The position numbers were made by a program, and so were the translations under genes. The notes beneath the pieces are model-generated. The model was not told the origin of the DNA. It ran no database searches and saw only the letters and a list, made by a program, of their open reading frames with translations. A DNA stretch of 64,000 nucleotides from Prochlorococcus sp. AG-436-C13 (lineage in GTDB: Bacteria; Cyanobacteriota; Cyanobacteriia; PCC-6307; Cyanobiaceae), in NCBI GenBank assembly GCA_003212695.1, contig QCPC01000002.1:81588-145587 (forward strand), given 5' to 3'. This document shows positions 55,830 through 64,000 of this stretch, piece after piece. Each line of letters starts with the position of its first letter. Positions within the stretch are counted from its first letter, which is position 1.

Positions 55830-56993
55830 TCAATGAAATTTTTTCTTGCTTAATGCTTCGTCAACAGCCTTTTGCTGATCTCTTCTAGTGATCCAATGAT
55901 GATAAGTTCTAGTATGAATAGAGACTGAATGGCCCATCATCCTTGCTGAAATTGTATCAGGGAGTCCTAGATGGATTGTTCTTACAGCCCATGCATGTCT
56001 AAGGTCATATGGTGTAAGTGGAAGTTTGTACCTTCTGAATTGTTCAGATACTCTTCTACCTATATTCTGCAGTGTGGTCGAGTTTAGATCAGTATTTATA
56101 TTTGGCAGTGAATTTGAATCAATTCTAATCTTATTTAGTTTAAATAGATCTATCCATTCAGGATTAAATGGCCAGACTTGATGTTCACCAGTCTTGGTAT
56201 TTGGAAAGACTCTTATAATTTTGTCTTCATTGTCATTTAGACATGAAAGATCACAGAAAAAAACCTCATGATTTCTTAGCCCATATGTTGCCATTAGGCC
56301 GTATACTAACCGCCACTTAGGATTTGGAATTAAGTTATATGTTTTTATAATAATACTATCGCTAGGTAATTGCCTGAACTGTGCTTTATGTAATCCATAT
56401 CCATCTGACATCTCTTTCCAACTCTCAGGTAGCTTTATATCGAAATGTTTTGCCAATGCTTTAAGTGATGTCCCACATTGCTTCCTGCTACGACTGTTTT
56501 CTGAATAACTAGATAAAGTTTCAATAAATAATATTTTATTTAGAGTATAATTATTATCCTTAGCAATAGATATCATCCTGCGAAAATAAGGAAGATAGGC
56601 AGAATCCCAATTAGTTTTATTGCCAGATTTTGATTTGCTTTTAGAAGGATCATTGAAGAAATTTAACTTGAAATCTTTTATTACTTTTTCAATATCAGTT
56701 TGATTTTCTTTATAGGAACCCTTTGTTTTTTTTTGAGACCAGTTTTTCCAATCAAATTGGTTATGCTCTATTTGTAAAAAAAGGAAATTAACTGTCTGTT
56801 CTGCCTGTTTAAGTCCTTCTAAATTTGTATTTAAGCCTAAGCTTAATCGTTGGTTTCTGATTTCTTTTGGATTGTTTTGGCAAGGTAGAGGTCCTCTTAG
56901 ATTAAGTTTGTTGCCTCGTTGCTCAATGCGAAGCTTTACTCCTCTAGCAGAAAGCTTTTGATTTATATCTAACAGTTCACTTTTAAAATTCAT
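55830..56993 (-). CDS. tyrosine recombinase/phage integrase family protein
   Basis: A 387-residue protein with a SAM-like N-terminal half and a C-terminal catalytic domain. Conserved positions: the first Arg in TYGLRNHEV, Lys in NTKTGEHQVW, the box II stretch LPLTPYDLRHAWAVRTIHLG (the usual first His of HxLRH is Tyr), a His in MMGHSVSIHTRTYHHW, and the catalytic Tyr in that same motif. It sits between cobO and hemH and shows no attached phage genes, tRNA or repeats, so it looks like a resident gene and not an active island. ATG 56993 is chosen over a TTG at 57002. Confidence 0.85.
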   Translation of the reverse strand: MNFKSELLDINQKLSARGVKLRIEQRGNKLNLRGPLPCQNNPKEIRNQRLSLGLNTNLEGLKQAEQTVNFLFLQIEHNQFDWKNWSQKKTKGSYKENQTDIEKVIKDFKLNFFNDPSKSKSKSGNKTNWDSAYLPYFRRMISIAKDNNYTLNKILFIETLSSYSENSRSRKQCGTSLKALAKHFDIKLPESWKEMSDGYGLHKAQFRQLPSDSIIIKTYNLIPNPKWRLVYGLMATYGLRNHEVFFCDLSCLNDNEDKIIRVFPNTKTGEHQVWPFNPEWIDLFKLNKIRIDSNSLPNINTDLNSTTLQNIGRRVSEQFRRYKLPLTPYDLRHAWAVRTIHLGLPDTISARMMGHSVSIHTRTYHHWITRRDQQKAVDEALSKKKFH

Positions 56994-57065
56994 TGGTTTC
57001 AATGGTTACAGATACATTGACGTCGATAGGCGTTAAACTCAACCCCTTATTAGGACTTTTTCTTA

Positions 57066-58241
57066 ATGACTCGTGTTGGCATCCTTTTAATGAATCTTGG
57101 GGGGCCAGAAAGAATTAAGGATGTTGGACCATTTTTATACAATCTTTTCTCTGACCCAGAGATAATTAGGCTGCCTATACCAATATTCCAAAGACCTTTA
57201 GCATGGTTTATAAGTACCCTTAGAAGTTCAAAATCGCAAAAAGCTTATCAAGCAATTGGAGGAGGTTCTCCTCTTCGAAGAATTACTGAGCAACAAGCGA
57301 GAGAATTGCAAAGTGAACTTAGAAAAAGAGGAATTGATGCAACAAGTTATGTTGCTATGAGATATTGGCATCCTTTTACTGAGTCAGCTGTAGAAGATCT
57401 CAAGGCAGATAATATTAGTGAGGTTGTAGTTCTTCCTCTTTATCCTCATTTTTCAATTAGTACTAGTGGATCTAGCTTTAGAGAACTTAGAAGATTAATA
57501 GCAGCAGATAAAGCTTTTGAAAAAATATCAATAAGGTGCATTCGAAGTTGGTTTGACAATGATGGCTATATAAGTTCTATGGCTGAATTAATTCAGAATG
57601 AGATTTCAGCTTGCTCTTCGCCAAAGAATGCTCATATATGCTTTACGGCGCATGGTGTACCAAAAAGTTATGTAGAAGAGGCTGGTGATCCCTATAGAGA
57701 TGAGATTCAGGATTGCTCGCTGTTGATTATTGACAAAATCGAAAGATCATTAGGATTTAGCAATTCTTATACTCTTTCTTATCAAAGTAGGGTGGGTCCA
57801 GAGGAATGGCTGCAGCCATATACTGAAAATGTTTTAGAGGATTTAGGTAAACAAGGCATAAAAGAATTGGTTGTTGTCCCAATTAGTTTTGTTAGTGAGC
57901 ATATTGAAACTCTTCAGGAAATTGATATTGAATATAAAGAGATTGCTTTAAAGAATGGAATAATTAATTTCAGACGAGTTAAGGCCTTGGACACTAACCC
58001 TTTGTTTATTAAGGGTCTTGCCGATTTGGTAACTACATGCCTTGAGGGGCCTGAGGTTAGTCTTGATGTTGCTTCAAGGTTGCCAGAGAAGGTTAAGCTT
58101 TACCCGCAGGAAAAATGGCAGTGGGGGTGGAATAATAGCGCTGAAGTTTGGAATGGAAGAGTAGCAATGTTTGTATTTTTTATTTGTTTCTTAGAGTTGA
58201 TCATTGGTAATGGTCCATTGCATTATCTAGGATTATTATAA
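57066..58241 (+). CDS. hemH: ferrochelatase with C-terminal Hli-type tail
   Basis: Inserts Fe2+ into protoporphyrin IX. The 391-residue protein has [52 protein letters not shown] (catalytic His), [35 protein letters not shown] and [20 protein letters not shown]. The C-terminal 40 residues hold a single-helix chlorophyll-binding motif, [23 protein letters not shown], joined by a proline-poor linker. This fusion is typical of cyanobacteria and plants. ATG start. Divergent from the recombinase. Confidence 0.97.
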   Translation: MTRVGILLMNLGGPERIKDVGPFLYNLFSDPEIIRLPIPIFQRPLAWFISTLRSSKSQKAYQAIGGGSPLRRITEQQARELQSELRKRGIDATSYVAMRYWHPFTESAVEDLKADNISEVVVLPLYPHFSISTSGSSFRELRRLIAADKAFEKISIRCIRSWFDNDGYISSMAELIQNEISACSSPKNAHICFTAHGVPKSYVEEAGDPYRDEIQDCSLLIIDKIERSLGFSNSYTLSYQSRVGPEEWLQPYTENVLEDLGKQGIKELVVVPISFVSEHIETLQEIDIEYKEIALKNGIINFRRVKALDTNPLFIKGLADLVTTCLEGPEVSLDVASRLPEKVKLYPQEKWQWGWNNSAEVWNGRVAMFVFFICFLELIIGNGPLHYLGLL

Positions 58242-58372
58242 AAAAATTTCTAGCTTAGTAATTCAATAGGAATATTTAGGAAGAAAATAATTTTTTATTC
58301 TAAATAAGTTTTTTTTCGGCAAAACAACCATTGTCCATATAGCATCCTGAAGAGATTAAATGTTTCTCTCCT

Positions 58373-60133
58373 GTGAACCTTTCATCTTTATCTTTAAGTC
58401 TAAGTGATTCAGTGAATCAAGGGCAAAATCAGATACTCGGGGCTGATGCTCTTATGGATTCTCTCCGAAGACACGGAGTGGATACTATTTTTGGCTACCC
58501 AGGAGGAGCAATTCTTCCTATTTATGACGCTGTTTATAAAGCAGAAAAAGCAGGCTGGTTAAAACACATATTGGTTAGGCATGAACAAGGGGGGGCGCAT
58601 GCTGCTGATGGATATGCAAGGGCTACAGGTAAAGTTGGAGTATGTTTTGGAACATCAGGTCCAGGAGCAACAAATTTAGTTACAGGGATTGCAACCGCTC
58701 AAATGGATTCTGTTCCTTTGGTCGTAATTACTGGTCAAGTACCACGACCAGCTATTGGAACTGATGCATTTCAAGAAACAGATATTTTTGGCATTACTTT
58801 GCCTATTGTCAAGCATTCTTGGGTAGTTAGAGATCCTGCTGAAATTGCTTCAGTTATTGCGCAGGCTTTTTTAATAGCCTCTTCTGGACGACCAGGTCCT
58901 GTATTAGTAGATATTCCTAAAGATGTTGGTCAAGAGGTATTTGAATATAAGGCTGTAGAACCGAGGTCTGTAATACCTGCTGGTTTTAAACCCCCATGTT
59001 CTGCTGATGCGATATCAATATCTAATGCATTGGACTTAATAGAAATAGCTCAGCGTCCTTTGCTTTATGTAGGAGGAGGGGTTATTTCCTCTAGTGCTCA
59101 TGATAGCTTGGCTGCTCTTGCTAACCGATATCGATTACCTGTTACTACAACGTTGATGGGGAAAGGCGCCTTTGATGAAAGAGACCCGCTTTCTGTAGGA
59201 ATGTTGGGAATGCATGGAACTGCATATGCAAATTTTGCAGTTATGGAATGTGATTTGCTTGTGGCTATTGGTGCGCGTTTTGATGACAGAGTAACTGGAA
59301 GATTGGATTCATTTGCCCCAATGGCAAAAGTTATTCATTTTGAAGTTGACCCTGCTGAAATTAATAAAAACAGAAATGCTGATGTTGGAGTGCTTGGAGA
59401 TTTATCGGTAAGTCTTGAGAAGTTGCTTGAACTTAGTGACAAAAGAGAAGTTAAACCAATTACAGAGGAATGGTTAGATCAAATAGAGCAATGGAAGATT
59501 AAATACCCTCTTTCTATACCTTCAAAAGAAGGAGAAATATATCCTCAAGAAGTTTTGTTAGAAGTTAGAGATTTAGCTCCTAATGCTTACATAACTACTG
59601 ATGTTGGCCAGCATCAGATGTGGGCGGCTCAGTACTTAAGGAACGGACCACGTCAATGGATAAGTAGTGCAGGTTTGGGCACTATGGGCTTTGGAGTCCC
59701 TGCAGCCTTGGGAGTTCAAATAGCACTACCAGATCAACAAGTTATATGTATTGCTGGAGATGCCAGTATTCTTATGAATATTCAGGAGTTGGGAACTATT
59801 TCTCAATACCAATTAAATACAAAAATAATTATCATAAATAATCATTGGCAAGGTATGGTGCGGCAATGGCAACAACGATTCTATGATGAACGATATTCAG
59901 CAACAAATATGTTAAAAGGTGAGCCAGATTTTGTGTCTTTGGCAAAATCTTTTGGCGTTTCAGGTTATTTGATCGATGACCGAAGTTTGTTGCAAATAAA
60001 ATTAAAAGAAGCTCTTAGTATTAAAGGACCTACGCTAATAGATATCCATGTTAGAAGAGATGAGAATTGTTATCCAATGGTTCCTCCTGGTAAAAGTAAT
60101 GCTGAGATGGTAGGATTACCTGGCAATTCTTGA
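58373..60133 (+). CDS. ilvB: acetolactate synthase large subunit
   Basis: TPP enzyme of branched-chain amino-acid synthesis. The 586 residues include [41 protein letters not shown] (activating Glu), [63 protein letters not shown] and the TPP-Mg motif [14 protein letters not shown]...[12 protein letters not shown]. Starts with GTG at 58373. An out-of-frame 15-codon open frame begins 13 nt earlier (ATG 58360) and overlaps it. The regulatory subunit IlvN is not in the window. Confidence 0.97.
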   Translation: MNLSSLSLSLSDSVNQGQNQILGADALMDSLRRHGVDTIFGYPGGAILPIYDAVYKAEKAGWLKHILVRHEQGGAHAADGYARATGKVGVCFGTSGPGATNLVTGIATAQMDSVPLVVITGQVPRPAIGTDAFQETDIFGITLPIVKHSWVVRDPAEIASVIAQAFLIASSGRPGPVLVDIPKDVGQEVFEYKAVEPRSVIPAGFKPPCSADAISISNALDLIEIAQRPLLYVGGGVISSSAHDSLAALANRYRLPVTTTLMGKGAFDERDPLSVGMLGMHGTAYANFAVMECDLLVAIGARFDDRVTGRLDSFAPMAKVIHFEVDPAEINKNRNADVGVLGDLSVSLEKLLELSDKREVKPITEEWLDQIEQWKIKYPLSIPSKEGEIYPQEVLLEVRDLAPNAYITTDVGQHQMWAAQYLRNGPRQWISSAGLGTMGFGVPAALGVQIALPDQQVICIAGDASILMNIQELGTISQYQLNTKIIIINNHWQGMVRQWQQRFYDERYSATNMLKGEPDFVSLAKSFGVSGYLIDDRSLLQIKLKEALSIKGPTLIDIHVRRDENCYPMVPPGKSNAEMVGLPGNS

Positions 60134-60163
60134 TTAAATATAATCAGTTTGAAGTAAGCTTAG

Positions 60164-60526
60164 ATGTTTAATATTTATAATTATTTAAAGATCTTATTAT
60201 GTATTTTATTCTTTGTTACTTTGCTACCAGTTAGAGTCTCTTCTGCAGAGGTGTTGCAGATAAAAAGTTCATCAATTATTCAAATTGGTGATCAAAATAG
60301 AAATTATAAGGTTAAGATTGCATGCATTAATGTTGATCCCAATAAAGAAGAAGAAGCAACTATCTGGTTGAAATCAGAATTACCTAGGAAATCTAAGGTT
60401 AATATTTTACCAAAAGGATCAGAAAATGGCATTTTGCTAGCTAAGCTAATAAATTTAAAGTCAAATAAAGATATTTCTAAATTAATGGTAGAGTTTGATT
60501 TCGGAGATTTTTCCTGCGAGGAATAA
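60164..60526 (+). CDS. small secreted protein, unknown function
   Basis: A 120-residue protein with an N-terminal signal (LKILLCILFFVTLLPVRVSSA, cleavage likely near residue 28) and a mature part of about 90 residues with a beta-rich look (VKIACINVDPNKEEEATIWLKSELPRKSKVNILPKG). The sequence KVKIACINVD...EEATIWLK resembles the start of staphylococcal-nuclease-like domains, but catalytic Arg and Glu cannot be confirmed. ATG start, 30 nt after ilvB. Confidence 0.6.
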   Translation: MFNIYNYLKILLCILFFVTLLPVRVSSAEVLQIKSSSIIQIGDQNRNYKVKIACINVDPNKEEEATIWLKSELPRKSKVNILPKGSENGILLAKLINLKSNKDISKLMVEFDFGDFSCEE

Positions 60527-60585
60527 CTAATTTTTAATCATTAGATTGTGTTTTATTTTAATTTAAAATTATTACCTTAGTTAAT

Positions 60586-61371
60586 TTATCTTGCTTCTAT
60601 GAAACTCCACTGCCTTGATGAGGTTTTATCTCTGCGCCAAGAATTAAATAGTTTTTCTTCAGAGAATGTACAATTTTTGTTTATGCTGATTTGACTTTCT
60701 TCTAGCCCCTCCATTATTAACTGCTTTTGTGCAGCTTTTCTAATGTCAACCGCCAAAGTCTTATCTTTATTTATTTTAAGACATTCTAAGCTGGTCATTC
60801 TATCTAATATATTTTCGGTTTCTAAATATTGATTAGGCTCTAAACTTTCATATATTGAGCTTACAACTTCTTCTCCTACAATGTAATTTTCTTTACTTAT
60901 AGCAGGACCTAAAGCTACTACTAAATCTTTTTTATTTGATCCAAGATCTTCTAATTTCGTTATAGTGCTTTTAATGTTATTTTTTGCCAATCCTTTCCAT
61001 CCAGAATGAATAGCTGCTACATTGCCTCTATTTATATCTCCTAATAATATTGGTATACAGTCAGCTGTATATATCCAAAGGCTCTGAAGATGTTTGTCGC
61101 TTATAAGGCTATCTCCTCTTTGAATTGATTGGTAATTAGATTGAGACGCATTTACAACCTTTTTACTATGTATCTGATGAAGAAAATGAATACTAGAATT
61201 GTTGCATAATAGTTTGTTTAGGGATTCAGGATTGTTTTCTATTTTTTTATTTGTGAAGAAAGCATGGTTAAACTTATTGTCTAACAACAGTCTTGATTGA
61301 AGAAATATTGTTTCTAAGCTCTTCCTAATGAGCCAATCTTCTTGATATAAAGAATCTATATTTGTGGTCAT
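60586..61371 (-). CDS. PgeF/laccase-domain protein (YfiH family)
   Basis: A 261-residue protein of the multicopper-oxidase-like YfiH/DUF152 family, whose members act on purine nucleosides or edit peptidoglycan precursors. Marks: LHQIHSKKVVNAS (QxH), DSLISDKHLQSLWIYTADCIPILLGD (TADCxP), NVAAIHSGWKGLAKNN (HSGWKG), LGPAISKENYIVGEEVV and the final Cys/Arg part NCTFSEEKLFNSWRRDKTSSRQWSF. The metal-binding His and Cys are present. ATG start. Confidence 0.87.
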   Translation of the reverse strand: MTTNIDSLYQEDWLIRKSLETIFLQSRLLLDNKFNHAFFTNKKIENNPESLNKLLCNNSSIHFLHQIHSKKVVNASQSNYQSIQRGDSLISDKHLQSLWIYTADCIPILLGDINRGNVAAIHSGWKGLAKNNIKSTITKLEDLGSNKKDLVVALGPAISKENYIVGEEVVSSIYESLEPNQYLETENILDRMTSLECLKINKDKTLAVDIRKAAQKQLIMEGLEESQISINKNCTFSEEKLFNSWRRDKTSSRQWSFIEAR

Positions 61372-61421
61372 ATTCGAAATTAAATGATTAGTTCAAATAT
61401 ATTTAAGAAAGCTTATTAAAT

Positions 61422-62315
61422 TTACTCTATATCTTTAAGCATCCAGAAACCTGTGAAATTTTCTACATCAGGAGAACTTTGAATGGCAATAAATTGAAGC
61501 CCATCAGCTTCTTCTTTCGCTTTGTTTAGATTAAGATTCACTTGTTCTGAATAATCTTTATTCATTTCAGTTACTAGCCATCTATCTTCCTGACCTGCCT
61601 CTAAAAGTAGTTGATTGTTTTCTACTACTAGCCTAACTGGCTCCAGCCCACTAAGCCATGCGGATAATGCAAGTGCTCTTGTCTTGCTGAATAAACGTAA
61701 ACCAGGAATATATATCTCATCATTTATTGAATTATTTATTGGTAGTAAGGAGTTGAATTCCATAGACCATTCTTTTGCCTCACGGACCATACCAAGTTCA
61801 AGTGAAGAAAAAGCCCATGCATCTCCTCTTAGTGCTTCGGGTAGAGGCTCTGGTTGGTTTGCTATTGCAGGAGAATTAGGTGGTAATGGACCCGAAATAT
61901 AGCCAGGTTCATTTGGATAAATTTCTAATTCTCTCTGGGCTAACCATTGAAAAAGTGAAAAAGTTCGCCGACTTTCTATTACTTGTATGCCAAATTTCTC
62001 AGATGCTTTTTTTATCATTGTTTTCATGGAGGATCTCCAGCACCTAAGCCTTTTTGGAGGATCCCATCCTTTATCCTCTGCATCTTTCAACGCTTCTTCT
62101 AACGCTTTGCTGAGCCATATTGAATTAACATCACTCGCTGGGCACCTTTTTGCATATTGAAAAGTTTTTGATCCTGAGAAGTCTTGAGTGCTTGAAATAA
62201 GTAATTCCCATCTTTTCTTTCCGTCGCTCTCTAAAATTGGCCGTGAATAGAAGTCCAATTCCCAATCAGCTGTTTTTCTGGTTTGTTTCTCTTGGCCTTT
62301 AGCTGTATTAATCAT
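61422..62315 (-). CDS. Tab2/Atab2-like RNA-binding protein (DUF1092)
   Basis: A 297-residue protein of the DUF1092/Tab2 family, conserved in oxygenic phototrophs; Tab2 in algae binds psaB mRNA and Atab2 in plants is needed for translation of photosystem mRNAs. Signatures: WELDFYSRPILESDGKKRWELLI near the start, LRCWRSSMKTMIKKASEKFGI, QPEPLPEALRGDAWAFSSL and LPGLRL-like IPGLRLFSKTRALALSAWLSGLEPV. ATG start, in a four-base ATGA overlap with the S1-domain gene upstream, so translation of both is probably coupled. Confidence 0.85.
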   Translation of the reverse strand: MINTAKGQEKQTRKTADWELDFYSRPILESDGKKRWELLISSTQDFSGSKTFQYAKRCPASDVNSIWLSKALEEALKDAEDKGWDPPKRLRCWRSSMKTMIKKASEKFGIQVIESRRTFSLFQWLAQRELEIYPNEPGYISGPLPPNSPAIANQPEPLPEALRGDAWAFSSLELGMVREAKEWSMEFNSLLPINNSINDEIYIPGLRLFSKTRALALSAWLSGLEPVRLVVENNQLLLEAGQEDRWLVTEMNKDYSEQVNLNLNKAKEEADGLQFIAIQSSPDVENFTGFWMLKDIE

Positions 62316-63592
62316 TTGATTTCATCATCATCATCATTTGCTTTGAAAAGGCTTTGAGCTTTTTTAGCTCTTTCTTCTGCCTCGGCTAAAATCTTTTCTT
62401 TATCAATTAGTATCTCTCCTGGTATTCCTTCTAAAAGAGCTGTATTTAATCCTATTCGTCCTCTCCCACAGTCAAGATCAGTTATTAGTGCCTTTACATT
62501 GTCGCCTTGATTAAAAACTTCCCTAAGTGACCTAATGCTGCCATTTGTGACCATTGATTGATGAAGTAGGCCGCTTATTCCACCAAGATCAATGAAAAAA
62601 CCATAAGGCTTAACTGAAACAACCCTACCCTCAACTAATTGTCCGATTTTTAGCTTTGCAAAAATAGCTGCAGTAACTGCTTTCTTCTCAGACAATATTA
62701 ATTTCCTGTTGTCAGGACTTACTTCTATGAAAGCGACAGATAGTGTTTTGCCTACTAGAGACTCATGGTTTTCGCCTTCTTTTAGCTGTGAGCGAGGAAT
62801 AAAACCTCTTAAACCTTCAAGGTCACATGTTAGTCCTCCCCTATTGAATCCATTTGCCTTTACCTCTACCACACTTGATTTTTGGGCAAGTTCAAGAACT
62901 TTTTCCCAGCTTTTGCGAAGTGCCAATGCCCTGCAGCTGATAGTTACCATCCCATCAGCATTTTGTTCACGTGTGACAAGTACTTCTACTTCTAGCCCTT
63001 TTGGAAATCTCTCTTTTAAATTTGTAATTACTCCTAAGCCGCATTCGCTTTTTGGCATGAAGCCTGGAGCTTTACCTCCAATATCAACATAAACTCCATC
63101 ACTCTCAATCCCAATAACATGGCCCTTTGCAGTTTCTCCTGTATTTCCAATTGGTTCGTTTTCATCTAGAGCAGCAAGGAAAGCTCCTTCATCAAAGTCA
63201 AAATCATCAACACTTCTTTCTACAAAATTTACTGAGTTGAAATTATTCTTGTTAGGAATTAGATCAGTTTGTTTAAGTCGTTCTTCTTTAGCAAGAAGAT
63301 CTCCCATGGATATTTCCTCATCTCCCATGTTTAAAGGCAAATCTTCTTGAATCTTAGGATCGTTATATCCTGAAGGCCTTGAAGGAGTGACTAGATTTCC
63401 TTTTGCTTTTCTTGAATTTAAACTTTGTTGATCTGGTAATTCTGTGTTTGATGTCTCGCTTGTTTTTCCGTTAGGATCGTTTTGCTCTTCTTTCCTACTA
63501 ATGTGCATTACCTGAAGAGGCTTTCGCAGGTCATTCTGCTTTTGCCTTGGAGGGTTAGGTCTTCGAGGTTGGGGGCTTGCTGATCCGGCCAT
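62312..63592 (-). CDS. S1-domain RNA-binding protein (Rps1 homologue)
   Basis: A 426-residue protein with a long disordered Pro/Asn/Ser/Lys-rich N-terminal tail (about 150 residues) and three S1-type OB domains: AKGHVIGIESDGVYVDIGGKAPGFMP, SSVVEVKANGFNRGGLTCDLEGLRGFIPRSQLK and GQLVEGRVVSVKPYGFFIDLGGISGLLHQS. It ends in an acidic tail (KANDDDDEIK). Cyanobacteria have several S1-like proteins of which one is ribosomal; this is a shorter form and may act as an RNA-binding helper of translation. The overlap with the Tab2 gene supports a role in mRNA handling. Confidence 0.85.
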   Translation of the reverse strand: MAGSASPQPRRPNPPRQKQNDLRKPLQVMHISRKEEQNDPNGKTSETSNTELPDQQSLNSRKAKGNLVTPSRPSGYNDPKIQEDLPLNMGDEEISMGDLLAKEERLKQTDLIPNKNNFNSVNFVERSVDDFDFDEGAFLAALDENEPIGNTGETAKGHVIGIESDGVYVDIGGKAPGFMPKSECGLGVITNLKERFPKGLEVEVLVTREQNADGMVTISCRALALRKSWEKVLELAQKSSVVEVKANGFNRGGLTCDLEGLRGFIPRSQLKEGENHESLVGKTLSVAFIEVSPDNRKLILSEKKAVTAAIFAKLKIGQLVEGRVVSVKPYGFFIDLGGISGLLHQSMVTNGSIRSLREVFNQGDNVKALITDLDCGRGRIGLNTALLEGIPGEILIDKEKILAEAEERAKKAQSLFKANDDDDEIK

Positions 63593-63668
63593 TGGGCCTT
63601 ATATGTGGGTGTTAATAAGTCATTCTTGCAGGAAAAGTTAAATTATTTCATTTTTGGAGGTCAGTTCT

Positions 63669-64000
63669 ATTAGTTCTAATTTAAAACAATTTGCCTTTCT
63701 TAATTGGCAAGAAGCTTCTGAAGCTGCATTGACAAAGGGTTCTACCTTGGTTTGGCCATTTGGTGCATGTGAACAACATGGACCACATTTGCCTTTGATT
63801 ACAGATACATTTTTTTCTGAAAAGATTTTAAGTGATGTTTTTGAGCGCTTGCCTAGTGATTTGCCAATATGGATTTTACCTACCCAGTCAATAGGATTTT
63901 CCCCTGAACACTTGAGTTTTCCAGGGACGCTTTCACTTTCAGGAGAATTGATGCTCAAAATGGTAACTGAAATAGGAACTCAGTTAGCAAAAATGGGATT
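63669..64000 (+). CDS. creatininase-family amidohydrolase, 3' end outside the window
   Basis: The frame is open from 63642 (after a stop at 63639) to the window edge. The protein reads ...NLKQFAFLNWQEASEAAL, then the family motif GACEQHGPHLPLITDT (Glu, His, His and Asp metal or substrate ligands), and SIGFSPEHLSFPGTLSL. A perfect GGAGG lies 8 nt upstream of an ATT codon at 63669, giving (M)SSNLKQF, which looks like a natural start; the only conventional start codon near is a TTG at 63654 without a good ribosome site. No ATG is available before the conserved core. Function in cyanobacteria is unknown; related enzymes hydrolyse creatinine or formamidopyrimidines. Confidence 0.8.
   Translation, partial: MSSNLKQFAFLNWQEASEAALTKGSTLVWPFGACEQHGPHLPLITDTFFSEKILSDVFERLPSDLPIWILPTQSIGFSPEHLSFPGTLSLSGELMLKMVTEIGTQLAKMG

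Noticed and set aside
63638..63958. 106-codon frame on the minus strand at the right edge
   Set aside because: It is antisense to the creatininase-family gene, whose conserved motif EQHGPHLPL on the plus strand shows which strand is coding.
1..64000. CRISPR arrays, insertion sequences, prophage or restriction islands
   Set aside because: No short regularly spaced repeats, no transposase or phage structural genes, and no paired terminal repeats were seen; only one isolated integrase-like gene occurs.

Overview
The window is a stretch of core genome from a marine picocyanobacterium, almost certainly Prochlorococcus. It is AT-rich and tightly packed with short intergenic gaps. It carries photosystem genes (psaF, psaJ, psb27), a high-light-inducible protein gene, a ferrochelatase with a C-terminal chlorophyll-binding-like tail, cyanobacteria/plastid-only families (DUF3067, DUF2854, DUF3153, Tab2/DUF1092), and several gene neighbourhoods I know from Prochlorococcus. 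The base composition would fit a low-light strain of the SS120/MIT9211 type, but the strain is a guess. I see no CRISPR, insertion sequence, prophage or toxin island. The only integrase-like gene sits between housekeeping genes.

Layout. 0-10 kb: DUF3067 protein, tatC, an rqcH-like gene interrupted by a -1 frameshift, gmk, psaJ-psaF, tsaD, a Hli protein, a Na+/H+ antiporter, gltX, tRNA-Asp, a small conserved protein, tRNA-Trp and rplS. 10-20 kb: map, an SDR protein, a BioD/Pta-N-like gene overlapping a Rossmann-fold gene, yajQ, a prohibitin, hemL, xth, and several cyanobacterial proteins of unknown function. 20-30 kb: larC, a flippase-like membrane protein, a Fe3+ ABC permease, a PCD-like protein, yjbQ, an M32 carboxypeptidase, a first inorganic pyrophosphatase, hemC, rpoD, and a structured RNA candidate (6S-like) ahead of priA. 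30-42 kb: priA, DUF3153, argB, DUF2854, ssb, cobK, cutA, a PfkB kinase, purA, psb27, proS, and a second pyrophosphatase. 42-54 kb: a Spx/ArsC-like protein, a large membrane protein, lepB, a dihydroorotase-like protein without its metal ligands, a double histidine phosphatase, a CPBP protease, an FtsL-like candidate next to ftsI, tal, a geranylgeranyl-reductase-family protein, frr and pyrH. 54-64 kb: cobO, a tyrosine recombinase, hemH, ilvB, a small secreted protein, a PgeF/laccase-domain protein, Tab2, an S1-domain protein, and the 5' part of a creatininase.

How they fit together. Tetrapyrrole genes are scattered through the window (gltX, hemL, hemC, hemH, cobK, cobO). Photosystem assembly is represented by psaF/J, psb27, Tab2 and two Hli domains, and envelope work by TatC, LepB, FtsI and the CPBP protease. 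Translation and ribosome upkeep are covered by map, rplS, frr, tsaD, gltX, proS, the S1 protein and RqcH.

The observations most worth a second look are: (1) rqcH, whose 5' end is in a different frame from the rest and switches exactly at a dnaX-type A-AAA-AAG slippery heptamer; (2) a GC-rich, foldable RNA candidate before priA; (3) two family-I pyrophosphatases, the cyanobacterial-type copy having lost one metal-binding Asp; (4) a 70% GC, hairpin-forming patch at the very start of proS; (5) a near-perfect 20-bp palindrome between psaF and tsaD. I found no convincing wholly new multi-gene system.
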